Assembly: GCA_964354375.1 (NCBI GenBank)
Contig: CAYGZQ010000007.1
Span: forward strand, 28,453-92,452
Source: CAYGZQ01 sp964354375 [NCBI: uncultured Planctomycetota bacterium]
GTDB lineage: Bacteria; JAJVIF01; JAPKYR01
Length of the DNA: 64,000 nucleotides
Direction of reading: 5' to 3'
Shown here: positions 36,968 through 45,463 of the stretch, piece by piece
Position numbering within the stretch: position 1 is the stretch's first letter
Layout of the letters: the number at the start of each line of letters is the position of its first letter
The notes under the pieces: generated by a model
Told to the model about the DNA's origin: nothing
Databases searched by the model: none
The model's input: only the letters and a program-made list of their open reading frames with translations
Position numbers and translations under genes: made by a program

Positions 36968-37870
36968 TTAAGACAGGTGTTTTTCTTTCATCGGGCCCGG
37001 CGATCTGAACTCCAGCGACAGGTCGGCGCTGGGGGCGGAATGAGTTATGAGTCCGACCGAGATGATTTTCACTCCGCTCTCAGCCCAGTCGCGGACGTTC
37101 TCGAGGGTGACGCCGCCGGAGGCCTCCACAATCACCGTGTCACCGACGAGCTGGACGGCTTCCCGGCCGTCATCGGGAGTCATGTTGTCGAGCATGACGA
37201 TATCCGCCCCGGCCGCAGCCGCCCGCTCGACCTGATCGATGTCGTCAACTTCGACCTCGATCTTCACTGTGTGACCGCTCTTGCTGCGCAGGAGCGCAAT
37301 CGCCTGCTCAAGCTCATGGCCGACCAGCACAATGTGATTGTCCTTCAGCATCACGCTGGCGGAAAGATCGAACCGATGGTTCGACCCGCCCCCGCACCGC
37401 ACGGCGTATTTCTCCAGCGCCCGAAGGCCGGGCGTGGTCTTGCGGGTATCGACAATCTTCGCCCTCGTACCGGCGATAAGTCTCACAAACGCTGATGTCA
37501 AACCGGCAATTCCCGACAGGTGATTGAGCAGGTTCAAAGCAGTCCTTTCGGCATGAAGCAACTTCCTCGCGTCGCCCGTGACCCGTATCAGGACATCCCC
37601 CCGCTGATACGGAGTGCCGTCCGCCACGGCTTTTTCCGCGACCAGGTCGGGATCGGATCTCCTCAGTATCCGGACAAATCCGCCCACTCCGCAAGCCACA
37701 CCGCCTTTGGTCTTGGCGAGCACTTCCGCGGTTACTTTCATCCCGTCCAGGGGAAGATAGTCGCTTGTGACATCGCCGCGTCCGATATCCTCGGCGAGCC
37801 AGCGCTCCATGTCGCTGTCCAGGGTCTCCCACGGAAAATCAGGGATGCCTTCTTCCAGGTTGGGATTCAT
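36968..37870 (-). CDS. nadC: Nicotinate-nucleotide pyrophosphorylase (carboxylating)
   Basis: 300 residues. Converts quinolinate and PRPP to nicotinate mononucleotide. Motifs: AEDIGRGDVTSDYLP near the N-terminus, HAERTALNLLNHLSGIAGLTS, the DTRKTTPGLRALEKYAVRCGGG block and MLKDNH, then VDDIDQVERAAAAGADIVML and IEASGGVTLENV. All expected PRPP/quinolinate contacts (Arg, His, Lys) are present. Its SD overlaps the nadX stop (TGAGGAAGACA), so the two are tightly coupled. Confidence 0.97.
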   Translation of the reverse strand: MNPNLEEGIPDFPWETLDSDMERWLAEDIGRGDVTSDYLPLDGMKVTAEVLAKTKGGVACGVGGFVRILRRSDPDLVAEKAVADGTPYQRGDVLIRVTGDARKLLHAERTALNLLNHLSGIAGLTSAFVRLIAGTRAKIVDTRKTTPGLRALEKYAVRCGGGSNHRFDLSASVMLKDNHIVLVGHELEQAIALLRSKSGHTVKIEVEVDDIDQVERAAAAGADIVMLDNMTPDDGREAVQLVGDTVIVEASGGVTLENVRDWAESGVKIISVGLITHSAPSADLSLEFRSPGPMKEKHLS

Positions 37871-37878
37871 TGTCTTCC

Positions 37879-38679
37879 TCAGGTGCCGATAATCACCGGC
37901 CGGGTGAGCCCGCGCACGGTGGCAAGAATGGAGTAGGCGGCCAGCCGGCTTGTGGCCGGATTTCGCTCGAAAGGCACGTTCGAGATGTCCATTATCAGCA
38001 TTCCGTGGCCGCTTTCAACCTTGATGGTGTGGCGGTTACGATCTCCGAGGGGCTCGGCCCACATCTCGACCCGCGTCCGGTCCAGCCCGATCGTCGCGTG
38101 CGCCAGCGCCGCAGCCACGTTGATACTCCTCGGAAACGCCTTCGCGGCCTCGCGCGCAGTCCCGGAGAAAACGATTGTCGGCTCAGTCAGCTTGAGAAGG
38201 TCCATGCCCTTTTCGCGCACATATTCCGCGTCCGCAAGCGTCTTCGCGGGTTTGGTTGTCATGAGTGTTACGCTCGCGATGCTCTGGGGCGGAATCGCCT
38301 TGAGAGCGTCAAGTCCCGCGATCGCTCCCGACGGCAGTATGAGACGCCCGCCGGTCTTCTCCGCTATCGCCCTGTACTCATCCAGATCCCCTAGCCCCCC
38401 GATGCTGGCGATGATCGCGATCTTCCCCTTCTGAAGCGCCCATCTCGCCACTGTCCCGGCAACCGCCCCGGAAGCGGCCTCAACATAAACGTCGGTTTTC
38501 GCGGGGAACTTCTCGAGAGGCATCAACAGCGATTCGGAGTAGCCGCTCTCCTTCAGAACCGTCCGACCTCGCTCTATGTCGATTTCCGCCAAAGCGACAA
38601 GAGTGAACGAGGGATCATCTTTCAGTCCCTTGATCAGAAACTCCCCGATGGTGCCCGCTCCCACGATGCCCACGTTCAT
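37879..38679 (-). CDS. nadX: L-aspartate dehydrogenase
   Basis: 266 residues. NAD(P)-dependent oxidation of aspartate to iminoaspartate, feeding NadA, in place of the flavoprotein NadB. The Rossmann motif GAGTIGEFL is at the N-terminus, with VEAASGAVAG and ASIGGLGD following. The catalytic domain has LPSGAIAGLDALKA and the AFPRSINVAAALAHATIGLD segment, with a conserved histidine near the end of this run. It lies between nadA and nadC. Confidence 0.95.
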   Translation of the reverse strand: MNVGIVGAGTIGEFLIKGLKDDPSFTLVALAEIDIERGRTVLKESGYSESLLMPLEKFPAKTDVYVEAASGAVAGTVARWALQKGKIAIIASIGGLGDLDEYRAIAEKTGGRLILPSGAIAGLDALKAIPPQSIASVTLMTTKPAKTLADAEYVREKGMDLLKLTEPTIVFSGTAREAAKAFPRSINVAAALAHATIGLDRTRVEMWAEPLGDRNRHTIKVESGHGMLIMDISNVPFERNPATSRLAAYSILATVRGLTRPVIIGT

Positions 38680-38708
38680 ATTCTTTTGACCCTTCGAGAC
38701 AGCGTGTC

Positions 38709-39608
38709 CTAGCCCACCAGCATGTGTTCCAGCGACTTCACTGCGCGCCTGGCTATCTCCTCCGGCACGGTCACCTCGACCGTCTCCGTCTCCAGCGAGT
38801 GCAGCAATTTCGCGATAGTCGTCTTCTTCATGTTCGGGCAGATGTTCAGCTCCGACGGCGTGTGAAACTTCTTGCCGGGGAACTCATTCTGCAGCTTGTG
38901 GAGCATGCCCTGCTCGGTGGCGATGATGAACTCGGACGCGTCGCTCTCACGGCAGAATTTCAGCATGCCCGAAGTGCTCGCGATATGGTCCGACAGCTCG
39001 AGCACGTCCGGGTTGCATTCCGGATGAGACACAACGACTGCGTTCGGCCATTTTTCCCTGGCGAGGATGATATCTTCCTTCAATATTCGGTTATGAGTCG
39101 GGCAGAAGCCTTCGTAGATCTCGACATCCTTGCCGGTCTCATGGCGGACGAATTTCCCGAGGTTCTTGTCGGGAAGAAACACGACCTGCGTTCCTTTCGG
39201 AAGCCCGGCCACGACCCTCACTGCGTTCGCGCTGGTGACGCAGAGGTCGACCTCCGCCTTCACGTCGGCGGTGGTGTTGACATACGCGACAAGAACTGCG
39301 CCGGGATACTCCGCCCTGAGCTCCCGGACGGTCTCCGGGTCGATCATCTGGGCCATCGGACAGATCGCCGAATAGTCCGGCATGATCACTTTCTTCCGGG
39401 GCGACAGGATTTTCGCGGTCTCCGCCATGAATCTCACACCGCAGAAAACGATAAGCTGCGCGTCGACCCGGGCCGCGATGCGCGACAGTTCCAGCGAATC
39501 GCCGACATAATCGGCGACATCCTGGACCTCCGGCGGCTGGTAGTTATGGGCCAGGATAACTGCGTTCTTCTCCCGCTTCAGCTCATGTATGCGTTCCTGA
39601 ACCGTCAT
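38709..39608 (-). CDS. nadA: Quinolinate synthase
   Basis: 299 residues. [4Fe-4S] enzyme condensing iminoaspartate with dihydroxyacetone phosphate. Motifs: ILAHNYQPPEVQDVADYVGDSL, FCGVRFMAETAKIL, and the cluster cysteines C85 (AICPMAQMI region), that of YVNTTADVKAEVDLCVTSANA, and the last in LNICPNMKKT. FLPDKNLGKFV and EGFCPTHNRIL are also present. SD AAGGGAG precedes the ATG. It is 57 bp downstream of panD. Confidence 0.97.
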   Translation of the reverse strand: MTVQERIHELKREKNAVILAHNYQPPEVQDVADYVGDSLELSRIAARVDAQLIVFCGVRFMAETAKILSPRKKVIMPDYSAICPMAQMIDPETVRELRAEYPGAVLVAYVNTTADVKAEVDLCVTSANAVRVVAGLPKGTQVVFLPDKNLGKFVRHETGKDVEIYEGFCPTHNRILKEDIILAREKWPNAVVVSHPECNPDVLELSDHIASTSGMLKFCRESDASEFIIATEQGMLHKLQNEFPGKKFHTPSELNICPNMKKTTIAKLLHSLETETVEVTVPEEIARRAVKSLEHMLVG

Positions 39609-39665
39609 TGCTGCTCCCTTGTCAATCTCTCGTTCATTCAGGCGAGCGATAAAGCGCCGACGACA

Positions 39666-40067
39666 CTATTCCATTCCGATCTCTTCCAGGGAAGTGACCG
39701 GCACCGGGATTTCATCCTCGATTACGGCCTCGATCTCGTTACCCGGCCCGAGAACAACGGTTCTGGGACGGGCTGTCTCGCCCCCCTTGAAGTAGGCGAA
39801 AGCCATGATCAGGCAGACATCGCCCGGCTTCGCGAGATGCGCCGCGCCGCCGTTCATGCCTATCACTCTCGATCCCGACGGCGCCTCGATCGCATAGCTT
39901 TCGAAACGCGCGGGTTTCGTAAGGTTCACGATGAGAACCTTTTCGTACGGCAGTATCCCGGCGGCATCGAGAAGGTCGCGCGCGATCGAGACGGACCCGA
40001 TGTACTCCACATCGGATCGGGTTACCGTCGCGTGATGCAATTTTCCCAGAAGAAACTGTCTGAACAT
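39666..40067 (-). CDS. panD: Aspartate 1-decarboxylase
   Basis: 133 residues from ATG 40067, preceded by a strong SD AAGGAGGGG that overlaps the end of panC (two bases between panC stop and panD start). A longer in-frame ORF is a panC shadow. Pyruvoyl-dependent enzyme that makes beta-alanine for pantothenate. The proenzyme cleavage site is EYIGSVSIA: Gly-Ser at residues 24-25, Ser25 becoming the pyruvoyl group. FESYAIEAPSGSRVIGMNGGAA is the family core. Confidence 0.95.
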   Translation of the reverse strand: MFRQFLLGKLHHATVTRSDVEYIGSVSIARDLLDAAGILPYEKVLIVNLTKPARFESYAIEAPSGSRVIGMNGGAAHLAKPGDVCLIMAFAYFKGGETARPRTVVLGPGNEIEAVIEDEIPVPVTSLEEIGME

Positions 40068-40069
40068 CT

Positions 40070-40954
40070 TCACCCCTCCTTGTCGGGGTTCATAACGGTG
40101 TTGTCGATCAGTCGTGTATTTCCGATGAACACCGCAAGCGCCAGAACCGCCGGCTTCTCGATCACATCGATCTCTGCAAGGTTCTCCGCATCGCGGCATT
40201 CCACGTAGTCTATCCGTGCGCTTGAGACCGGCTCAATGACCTCGCGGGCGACTCGCTCGATCGCCCTCGGGTCGCGCTCTCGGGCCTCGAACGCCTTTTC
40301 CGCAGCGTCAAGAGCTTTTCTCAGGCACCCGGCGGAGGGAAGCTCCTCGGCGCTCAGGTAAGCGTTCCTGGAGCTCATCGCAAGCCCCCTCGGCTCGCGC
40401 ACGATCGGGCAGCCGACGATCTCCACGGGAAAATCAAGGTCCCTTACCATCCTCTTGATAACCAGCAACTGCTGGAAATCCTTCCAACCGAAATACGCCT
40501 TGTCCGGAAGGCAGGCGTTGAACAATTTCGCCACCACCGTCGCGACGCCTCGAAAGTGCGACGGCCTGCTCCTTCCGCACATGACTTTCGATATCGTCTC
40601 CTCGATCACGAACGTGCTCTGATCGTCGCGATACATCGCCTCGACTGTCGGGCAGTACGCCGCGGTCGCCCCGGCATCTCTTGAGAGGCTGAGGTCCCGG
40701 TCCTCATTTCTCGGGTACCTGTTCAGGTCCTCGGCGGGCCCAAACTGGAGAGGGTTGACGAAAATCGTCACGACCGTCTCATCACATTCCTTCGCGCTCG
40801 CACGCATGAGCGACAGATGTCCCTCATGAAGCGCCCCCATGGTCGGGACGCAACCTATCGATTTTCCTTCGACGCGACGTTCCCGCGCCCAGCTTTGCAT
40901 CTCGACCGGGCTGCGGAAAACGGGGATCGGCGTATCTCCCCTCGCGTTCTTCAC
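40070..40954 (-). CDS. panC: Pantothenate synthetase
   Basis: 294 residues, GTG start overlapping the panB stop (GTGA). ATP-dependent ligation of pantoate and beta-alanine. Motifs: GCVPTMGALHEGHLSLM (nucleotide-binding HIGH-like), TIFVNPLQFGPAEDL, FRGVATVVAKLFN, AYFGWKDFQQL, and the KMSKS-like GLAMSSRNAYLS. Full length for the family. Confidence 0.97.
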   Translation of the reverse strand: MKNARGDTPIPVFRSPVEMQSWARERRVEGKSIGCVPTMGALHEGHLSLMRASAKECDETVVTIFVNPLQFGPAEDLNRYPRNEDRDLSLSRDAGATAAYCPTVEAMYRDDQSTFVIEETISKVMCGRSRPSHFRGVATVVAKLFNACLPDKAYFGWKDFQQLLVIKRMVRDLDFPVEIVGCPIVREPRGLAMSSRNAYLSAEELPSAGCLRKALDAAEKAFEARERDPRAIERVAREVIEPVSSARIDYVECRDAENLAEIDVIEKPAVLALAVFIGNTRLIDNTVMNPDKEG

Positions 40955-41826
40955 ACCGACTCCTTGCCGCCGGTCTGGTCGGCGATACCCTCGGCCAGCT
41001 TCCGGAAGACTTCATCGTCGACAGAGAACGATTCATCGTGGGACGGATACTCGCCCGTATGGACATCGTTGATGAAATGCCTGACCGCTTCCGTGACCGT
41101 GTCCCCGAGGTGCGCGTATTTCCGCACGAATCTGGGCTGATATCCTGGAAGCAAGTCCATGATGTCGTGAAATACCAGAATCTGACCGTCAACGTCCGGA
41201 CCGGCCCCGATTCCGATGGTGGGGATTGTCAGCTCGGCCGTCACCATTTTCGCAACTTCCTGGGGCACACATTCAAGCACGAGGGAGAACGCGCCCGCGG
41301 CCTCGACCCTCTTCGCTTCGGCCAGAAGCTCCTCTGCCGCTTTCCGTTTCTTCGCCTGGACCCGAAAACCACCGATCGCGTTGATCGACTGAGGAAGAAG
41401 TCCCAGATGCGCCATCACAGGCACTCCGGATGAAACCAGCCTCTCCATGAGCCCCAGAAGGCGTCCGGCGCCCTCGAATTTCACCGCCTCGCATCCGCCC
41501 TCCTTGACCAGGCGGATCGCGTTTTCCATGGCCTGGTTTTCGTCGGCCTGGAAGCTCCCGAACGGCATGTCGCCCACCAGGAGCGCATGCTTAAGCCCCC
41601 TCGCGACCATCCGCGTGTGGTAGATCACTTCGTCTAGTGTAACTGGAAGGGTGGTTTCGTGGCCCTGCACAACCATCCCCAGCGAATCGCCGACAAGTAT
41701 GCCGTCGATTCCGGCCCGGTCGAGAAGCACCGCCGTGGGGTAGTCGTATGCCGTCAGCCAGACAGACTTCTCGCCCCGTTTCTTCATCGTCCGGATGGTC
41801 CGGACTGTGACTTTCTCGGTCGTCAT
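40951..41826 (-). CDS. panB: 3-methyl-2-oxobutanoate hydroxymethyltransferase
   Basis: 291 residues. Makes ketopantoate from 2-oxoisovalerate and methylene-tetrahydrofolate. Motifs: WLTAYDYPTAVLLDRAGID, ILVGDSLGMVVQGHETTLP, AVKFEGAGRLL, VMAHLGLLPQSINAIGGF and IGIGAGPDVDGQILVFHD. The start has an excellent SD (AAAGGAGGATAGG). It is the first gene of the cofactor operon; a folK terminator lies just upstream, so a promoter must lie within 41827-41890. The next enzyme, ketopantoate reductase (PanE), is not in the window. Confidence 0.97.
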   Translation of the reverse strand: MTTEKVTVRTIRTMKKRGEKSVWLTAYDYPTAVLLDRAGIDGILVGDSLGMVVQGHETTLPVTLDEVIYHTRMVARGLKHALLVGDMPFGSFQADENQAMENAIRLVKEGGCEAVKFEGAGRLLGLMERLVSSGVPVMAHLGLLPQSINAIGGFRVQAKKRKAAEELLAEAKRVEAAGAFSLVLECVPQEVAKMVTAELTIPTIGIGAGPDVDGQILVFHDIMDLLPGYQPRFVRKYAHLGDTVTEAVRHFINDVHTGEYPSHDESFSVDDEVFRKLAEGIADQTGGKESV

Positions 41827-41890
41827 CCTATCCTCCTTTCCCAGGTAGAATGGATGCCCCCTCTGTCGTCGGCCGCCGGACCCGCGCCGT

Positions 41891-41920
41891 GAAAAGAAAA
41901 ACGCCCTTGCGATCCGGGCG
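41891..41920 (-). terminator. Intrinsic terminator downstream of folK
   Basis: On the minus strand CGCCC (41916-41920) pairs with GGGCG (41902-41906) around a 9-base loop and is followed by a T-rich run (plus strand GAAAAGAAAAA at 41891-41901). It separates folK from panB. Confidence 0.65.
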
Positions 41921-41991
41921 GAAACGGTACAGACAATCCAGCTTCTGTGACTCCCCGTCTCGGTCGCGATGGATCCAAGCGGTCAACGAAT

Positions 41992-42558
41992 CTAATTTAA
42001 CACACTATTCCAAAGTCGGCAAGACTCCGGGGGAAAATCCCGGGAATTTGCGACATTTTGCACAAGCCGCCCCTGATGCGGCGTGAGCTTGTCCATCACG
42101 TCCACAAGCGGCATCACGACAAACGCCCGATCCTTCCACCTCCGATGCGGTATCGTCAGAACAGCGCTCTCACCGCCGGTTTCCCTGACGACCAGCTCGA
42201 TCTCATCATTACCAAGAAAAATAATGTCGCAATCGAGAGTCCTGTTACCTTTGCCCGTCCTCGCTTCCTCAGATCTGTCCCTGCCGCACTTCTCTTCGAT
42301 CTCGTGACACGTCCTGAGAAGCTCTTCGGGACCGAGAATAGTCTGAACGACGATGACCGCGTTCAGAAAATTGTCGTCGAAATTTTCCCCGACCGGCTCG
42401 GATTCGTAGACGCGGCTCCAGGCCAGCACTTCAACACCGTCGGCCAGCCTCCAGAGGTCAAGCCCACGCTGAAGATGTGTCAGGCGGTCGGCGATGTTCG
42501 ATCCGAGGCCGATGACGGCACGCTTCCCCCTTGAGTATCGAGCAGAATCGACGGGCAT
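41992..42558 (-). CDS. folK: 2-amino-4-hydroxy-6-hydroxymethyldihydropteridine diphosphokinase
   Basis: 188 residues. HPPK of folate synthesis, transferring pyrophosphate from ATP to 6-hydroxymethyldihydropterin. Motifs: VIGLGSNIADRLTHLQRGL, FLNAVIVVQT, the metal and ATP-binding GKGNRTLDCDIIFLG (DxD), and IPHRRWKDRAFVVMPL. It has a monocistronic terminator. Upstream there is TACTAT 11 bases before the ATG and no SD. It is divergent from the lysine-ketoglutarate reductase gene. FolE, another folate enzyme, is 14 kb away. Confidence 0.95.
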   Translation of the reverse strand: MPVDSARYSRGKRAVIGLGSNIADRLTHLQRGLDLWRLADGVEVLAWSRVYESEPVGENFDDNFLNAVIVVQTILGPEELLRTCHEIEEKCGRDRSEEARTGKGNRTLDCDIIFLGNDEIELVVRETGGESAVLTIPHRRWKDRAFVVMPLVDVMDKLTPHQGRLVQNVANSRDFPPESCRLWNSVLN

Positions 42559-42612
42559 GCGAAACAGGATAGTACATATGCAGCGTCAAGACGAGTCCCA
42601 TCCGGAACAAGA

Positions 42613-42630
42613 GCCGACTGGAAAGTCGGC
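42613..42630. repeat. Small hairpin GCCGACT-N4-AGTCGGC
   Basis: Perfect 7-bp stem with the CTGGAAAG core shared with hairpins at 5124 and 33373-33441. It lies between folK and the saccharopine genes. Confidence 0.5.
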
Positions 42631-42681
42631 GGACCCGGAATGCAAAATCAACTGCCGGACGCACCCTTCGCAATCATGGGT

Positions 42682-42711
42682 TTGGCGGAGATACTGGATA
42701 AGTGGTAGAAT
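42682..42711 (+). promoter_or_regulatory. Promoter of the lysine-ketoglutarate reductase operon
   Basis: TTGGCG at 42682-42687, 18-bp spacer, TAGAAT at 42706-42711. An AT-rich initially transcribed region (TAAATTTTTT) and an SD AAGGA precede the ATG at 42758. Confidence 0.5.
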
Positions 42712-42757
42712 AAATTTTTTGCGGGCTGCACCCGGGGAAACCAAGGAATCGAGATTT

Positions 42758-44071
42758 ATGAGCAGTCGTATCGGCATCCGGAGAGAAGACAAGAACGAGT
42801 GGGAGCGTCGCGTTCCCCTTATCCCTACCGACATCGCTACGCTTCAGAGCGAGTATGGGCTCCAATTCTCCCTCCAGCCGTTCGGCACTCGCGCCTACCA
42901 TGACGGGGAGTACATAGCGGTCGGAGCGAAGATCGACGAGGCGCTTGAGGGCTGCCCGATCGTTCTGGGCATCAAGGAAATGCCGATCGATTTCTTCCTC
43001 GGGGACCTGACGTACATTTTTTTCGCCCATGTCATCAAGGGCCAGACCTACAACATGCCGATGCTGCGCAGGATTCTCGAGCTCGAGTGCAATCTCATCG
43101 ACTATGAGAAGATAGTGGACGATACAGGCCGACGTCTCGTCTTCTTCGGAAACGAAGCCGGGCTTGCCGGGATGATCGATACCCTGTGGGCGCTGGGGCT
43201 GCGGTTGAAGATACAGGGGATCGAGAACCCGTTCCTCGGCGTCAGACAGGCGCTCGAGTATCCGCGACTGTCCGTAGCCGAGACCGCCCTCGAGAGCGTG
43301 GGCCGGGACATCGCGGAAAACGGGGTTCCGGAGGAAATCCATCCCCTGGTCATCGGGTTCGCGGGCTACGGAAACGTCTCGATCGGCGCGCAGACGATCC
43401 TCAACCATCTGCCCGTAATCGAGATCTCTCCAGAGGAGCTTCTGGAGCCCCCTGTGGGCCTTTTCGATTCCCGCAACTTTATCTATAAGGTCGTCTTCAA
43501 AGAGCAGCACATGGTTGTCCCCAGAGACGCCGGTCAGCCTTTCGAGCTTCAGGACTACTACAAGAACCCCGACAAGTACTCACCCGCTTTCGAGAAATAC
43601 ATCCCGCACCTCACGGTCCTGATGAACTGCATCTACTGGACAAAGCGATATCCACGCCTCCTGTCAAAGGGCTTCGCGGAGGATTTGTACCGTCAGGGCG
43701 TTCCCAAGCTGAAGGTCATTGGAGACATCTCGTGCGACGTCGAGGGTGCGATCGAGGTCACGCTCAGAAACACGAACTCCGGGAACCCGATCTTTGTCTA
43801 TGATGTCGATTCGAAACGAGCGATCGACGGCGTATCCGGCAACGGTCCGGTTGTGCTGGCCGTCGACAACCTGCCCTGCGAGCTTCCCAGGGAGGCAAGC
43901 GCACGATTCTCGACCACCCTCAGGGACTTCATCCCCAGCCTAGCCAACGCGGATTTCTCGGCACGCTTCGACTCTCTTGACCTGATCGCCCCTCTCAAAC
44001 GCGCGCTGATCTGCTATCATGGCGGGCTCACGCCCGACTTCAAGTACATTTCCGATTTTCTTGCTCAGTAA
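42758..44071 (+). CDS. Lysine-ketoglutarate reductase (saccharopine-forming) domain protein
   Basis: 437 residues from ATG 42758 (AAGGA upstream); 88 extra residues of the longer ORF do not resemble the family. It matches the N-terminal LKR half of plant/animal aminoadipic-semialdehyde synthase: IGIRREDKNEWERRVPLIP at the start, IVLGIKEMPIDF, YIFFAHVIKGQTYNMPMLRR, and the NAD fold region VIGFAGYGNVSIGAQTILNHL. It catalyses the reversible lysine plus 2-oxoglutarate to saccharopine step. The partner SDH is a separate gene 30 bp downstream. In eukaryotic catabolic enzymes the two are fused; the split form also recalls fungal Lys1/Lys9, which run in the biosynthetic direction. Confidence 0.9.
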   Translation: MSSRIGIRREDKNEWERRVPLIPTDIATLQSEYGLQFSLQPFGTRAYHDGEYIAVGAKIDEALEGCPIVLGIKEMPIDFFLGDLTYIFFAHVIKGQTYNMPMLRRILELECNLIDYEKIVDDTGRRLVFFGNEAGLAGMIDTLWALGLRLKIQGIENPFLGVRQALEYPRLSVAETALESVGRDIAENGVPEEIHPLVIGFAGYGNVSIGAQTILNHLPVIEISPEELLEPPVGLFDSRNFIYKVVFKEQHMVVPRDAGQPFELQDYYKNPDKYSPAFEKYIPHLTVLMNCIYWTKRYPRLLSKGFAEDLYRQGVPKLKVIGDISCDVEGAIEVTLRNTNSGNPIFVYDVDSKRAIDGVSGNGPVVLAVDNLPCELPREASARFSTTLRDFIPSLANADFSARFDSLDLIAPLKRALICYHGGLTPDFKYISDFLAQ

Positions 44072-44101
44072 TTTTCGAATTTGTCCCCAAGGAGAGAGAA
44101 G

Positions 44102-45463
44102 ATGGCTCCCAAAGGTAATGAGACCAAACGAATACTATTGCTCGGCGCAGGGCTGGTCACTCGTCCGCTGGTTGAGTATCTGCTTGCCATACCCGAGTTC
44201 CGGCTCACGATAGCCACTCGTACGGCATCCAAAGCTGACGCGCTTATCGGGGGAAACCCCCGCGGCTCTTCCGAGCATTTCGATATCGAGAGGAATCCGG
44301 GAGCGATTGACGATCTGGTCGCGAGTCACGACCTGGTTATCAGCCTGCTTCCCGCCATGCATCATCCGACCGTGGCGAAGGCGGCGATCAGGCACGGGAA
44401 AACGATGGTCACCACCAGCTACGTCAGCCCCGCGATGAAAGAGCTCGATTCCGCCGCCAGGGACGCAGGCATCCTTATCCTGAACGAGATCGGTCTCGAT
44501 CCCGGCATCGACCACATGTCGGCGATGAAGATAATCCATGCGGTTGCAGACGGCGGGGGCAAGGTCACTTCGTTCCGATCGTACTGCGGCGGACTTCCCG
44601 CTCCCGAGGCCAACACCAATCCCTGGGGATACAAGTTCTCGTGGAGTCCGCGAGGTGTCGTGCTCGCCGCAAGAAACACGGCGAAATATCTGGAGGACGG
44701 AAAAGTCGTGCAGATTCCCGGCGAGGATCTCTTCGACCATTTCCACATCGTCAAGCTGAACGAGCTCGACGACCCGTACGAGGCCTACGCTAATCGCGAC
44801 AGCATGCCTTACCTGGAGCTGTACGGCCTGAAGGACGCAAAGACGATGTATCGCGGCACGCTCCGCAACATCGGACACTGCGTCACGTGGAAGAAGCTGG
44901 CGGACCTGGGACTTTTCAGCATCGATATAATGAAGGGTCTCGGCGGCCTGACCTATCGCGGCTTCATCGCCAGACTAGCCGGCGTTCCTGACGACGCGAA
45001 TTTCGAGAAAGCGCTCACCCGGAAGCTGGGTCTCCCGGACGATCCTCCCGTTTTGGAGAAATGGCGATGGCTGGGTCTTCTTGACGAGACCCCGGTCCCT
45101 GCCGACGAATCGAGCCCCCTGGACATCCTTGTTGCCGCTTTCCTCGAGAAGCTTCAGTATGAGCCCGGCGAGCGAGACATGGTGGCGCTCCATCACATTT
45201 TCATCGCCGAGTACCCGGGCAGAAAAGAGAAAATCACGTCGACCCTCATCGACTTCGGAATTCCCAACGGAGATACGTCCATGGCTCGGACAGTGGGACT
45301 CCCCGCAGCGGTCGCGACAAAGCTGGTGCTCCAGGGCAAGATCAATCTGACCGGCGTACACATCCCGGTGATTCCCGAGATATACAATCCGGTCCTCGAC
45401 GAGCTGGAAGAGCTTGGCATCAAATTCACAGAGCGAACCACGCAAGAGAGCGGTCAGCCATGA
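44102..45463 (+). CDS. Saccharopine dehydrogenase (glutamate-forming type)
   Basis: 453 residues from ATG 44102 (AAGGAGAG six bases upstream). Rossmann start KRILLLGAGLVTRPLVEYL, then VISLLPAMHHPTVAKAAI, TTSYVSPAMKELD, LNEIGLDPGIDHMSAMKII and the substrate-domain CGGLPAPEANTNPWGYKFSW, all typical of LYS9/SDH. It interconverts saccharopine and aminoadipate semialdehyde plus glutamate. Cotranscribed with the LKR gene upstream; its stop overlaps the aroQ start (ATGA). Confidence 0.95.
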   Translation: MAPKGNETKRILLLGAGLVTRPLVEYLLAIPEFRLTIATRTASKADALIGGNPRGSSEHFDIERNPGAIDDLVASHDLVISLLPAMHHPTVAKAAIRHGKTMVTTSYVSPAMKELDSAARDAGILILNEIGLDPGIDHMSAMKIIHAVADGGGKVTSFRSYCGGLPAPEANTNPWGYKFSWSPRGVVLAARNTAKYLEDGKVVQIPGEDLFDHFHIVKLNELDDPYEAYANRDSMPYLELYGLKDAKTMYRGTLRNIGHCVTWKKLADLGLFSIDIMKGLGGLTYRGFIARLAGVPDDANFEKALTRKLGLPDDPPVLEKWRWLGLLDETPVPADESSPLDILVAAFLEKLQYEPGERDMVALHHIFIAEYPGRKEKITSTLIDFGIPNGDTSMARTVGLPAAVATKLVLQGKINLTGVHIPVIPEIYNPVLDELEELGIKFTERTTQESGQP

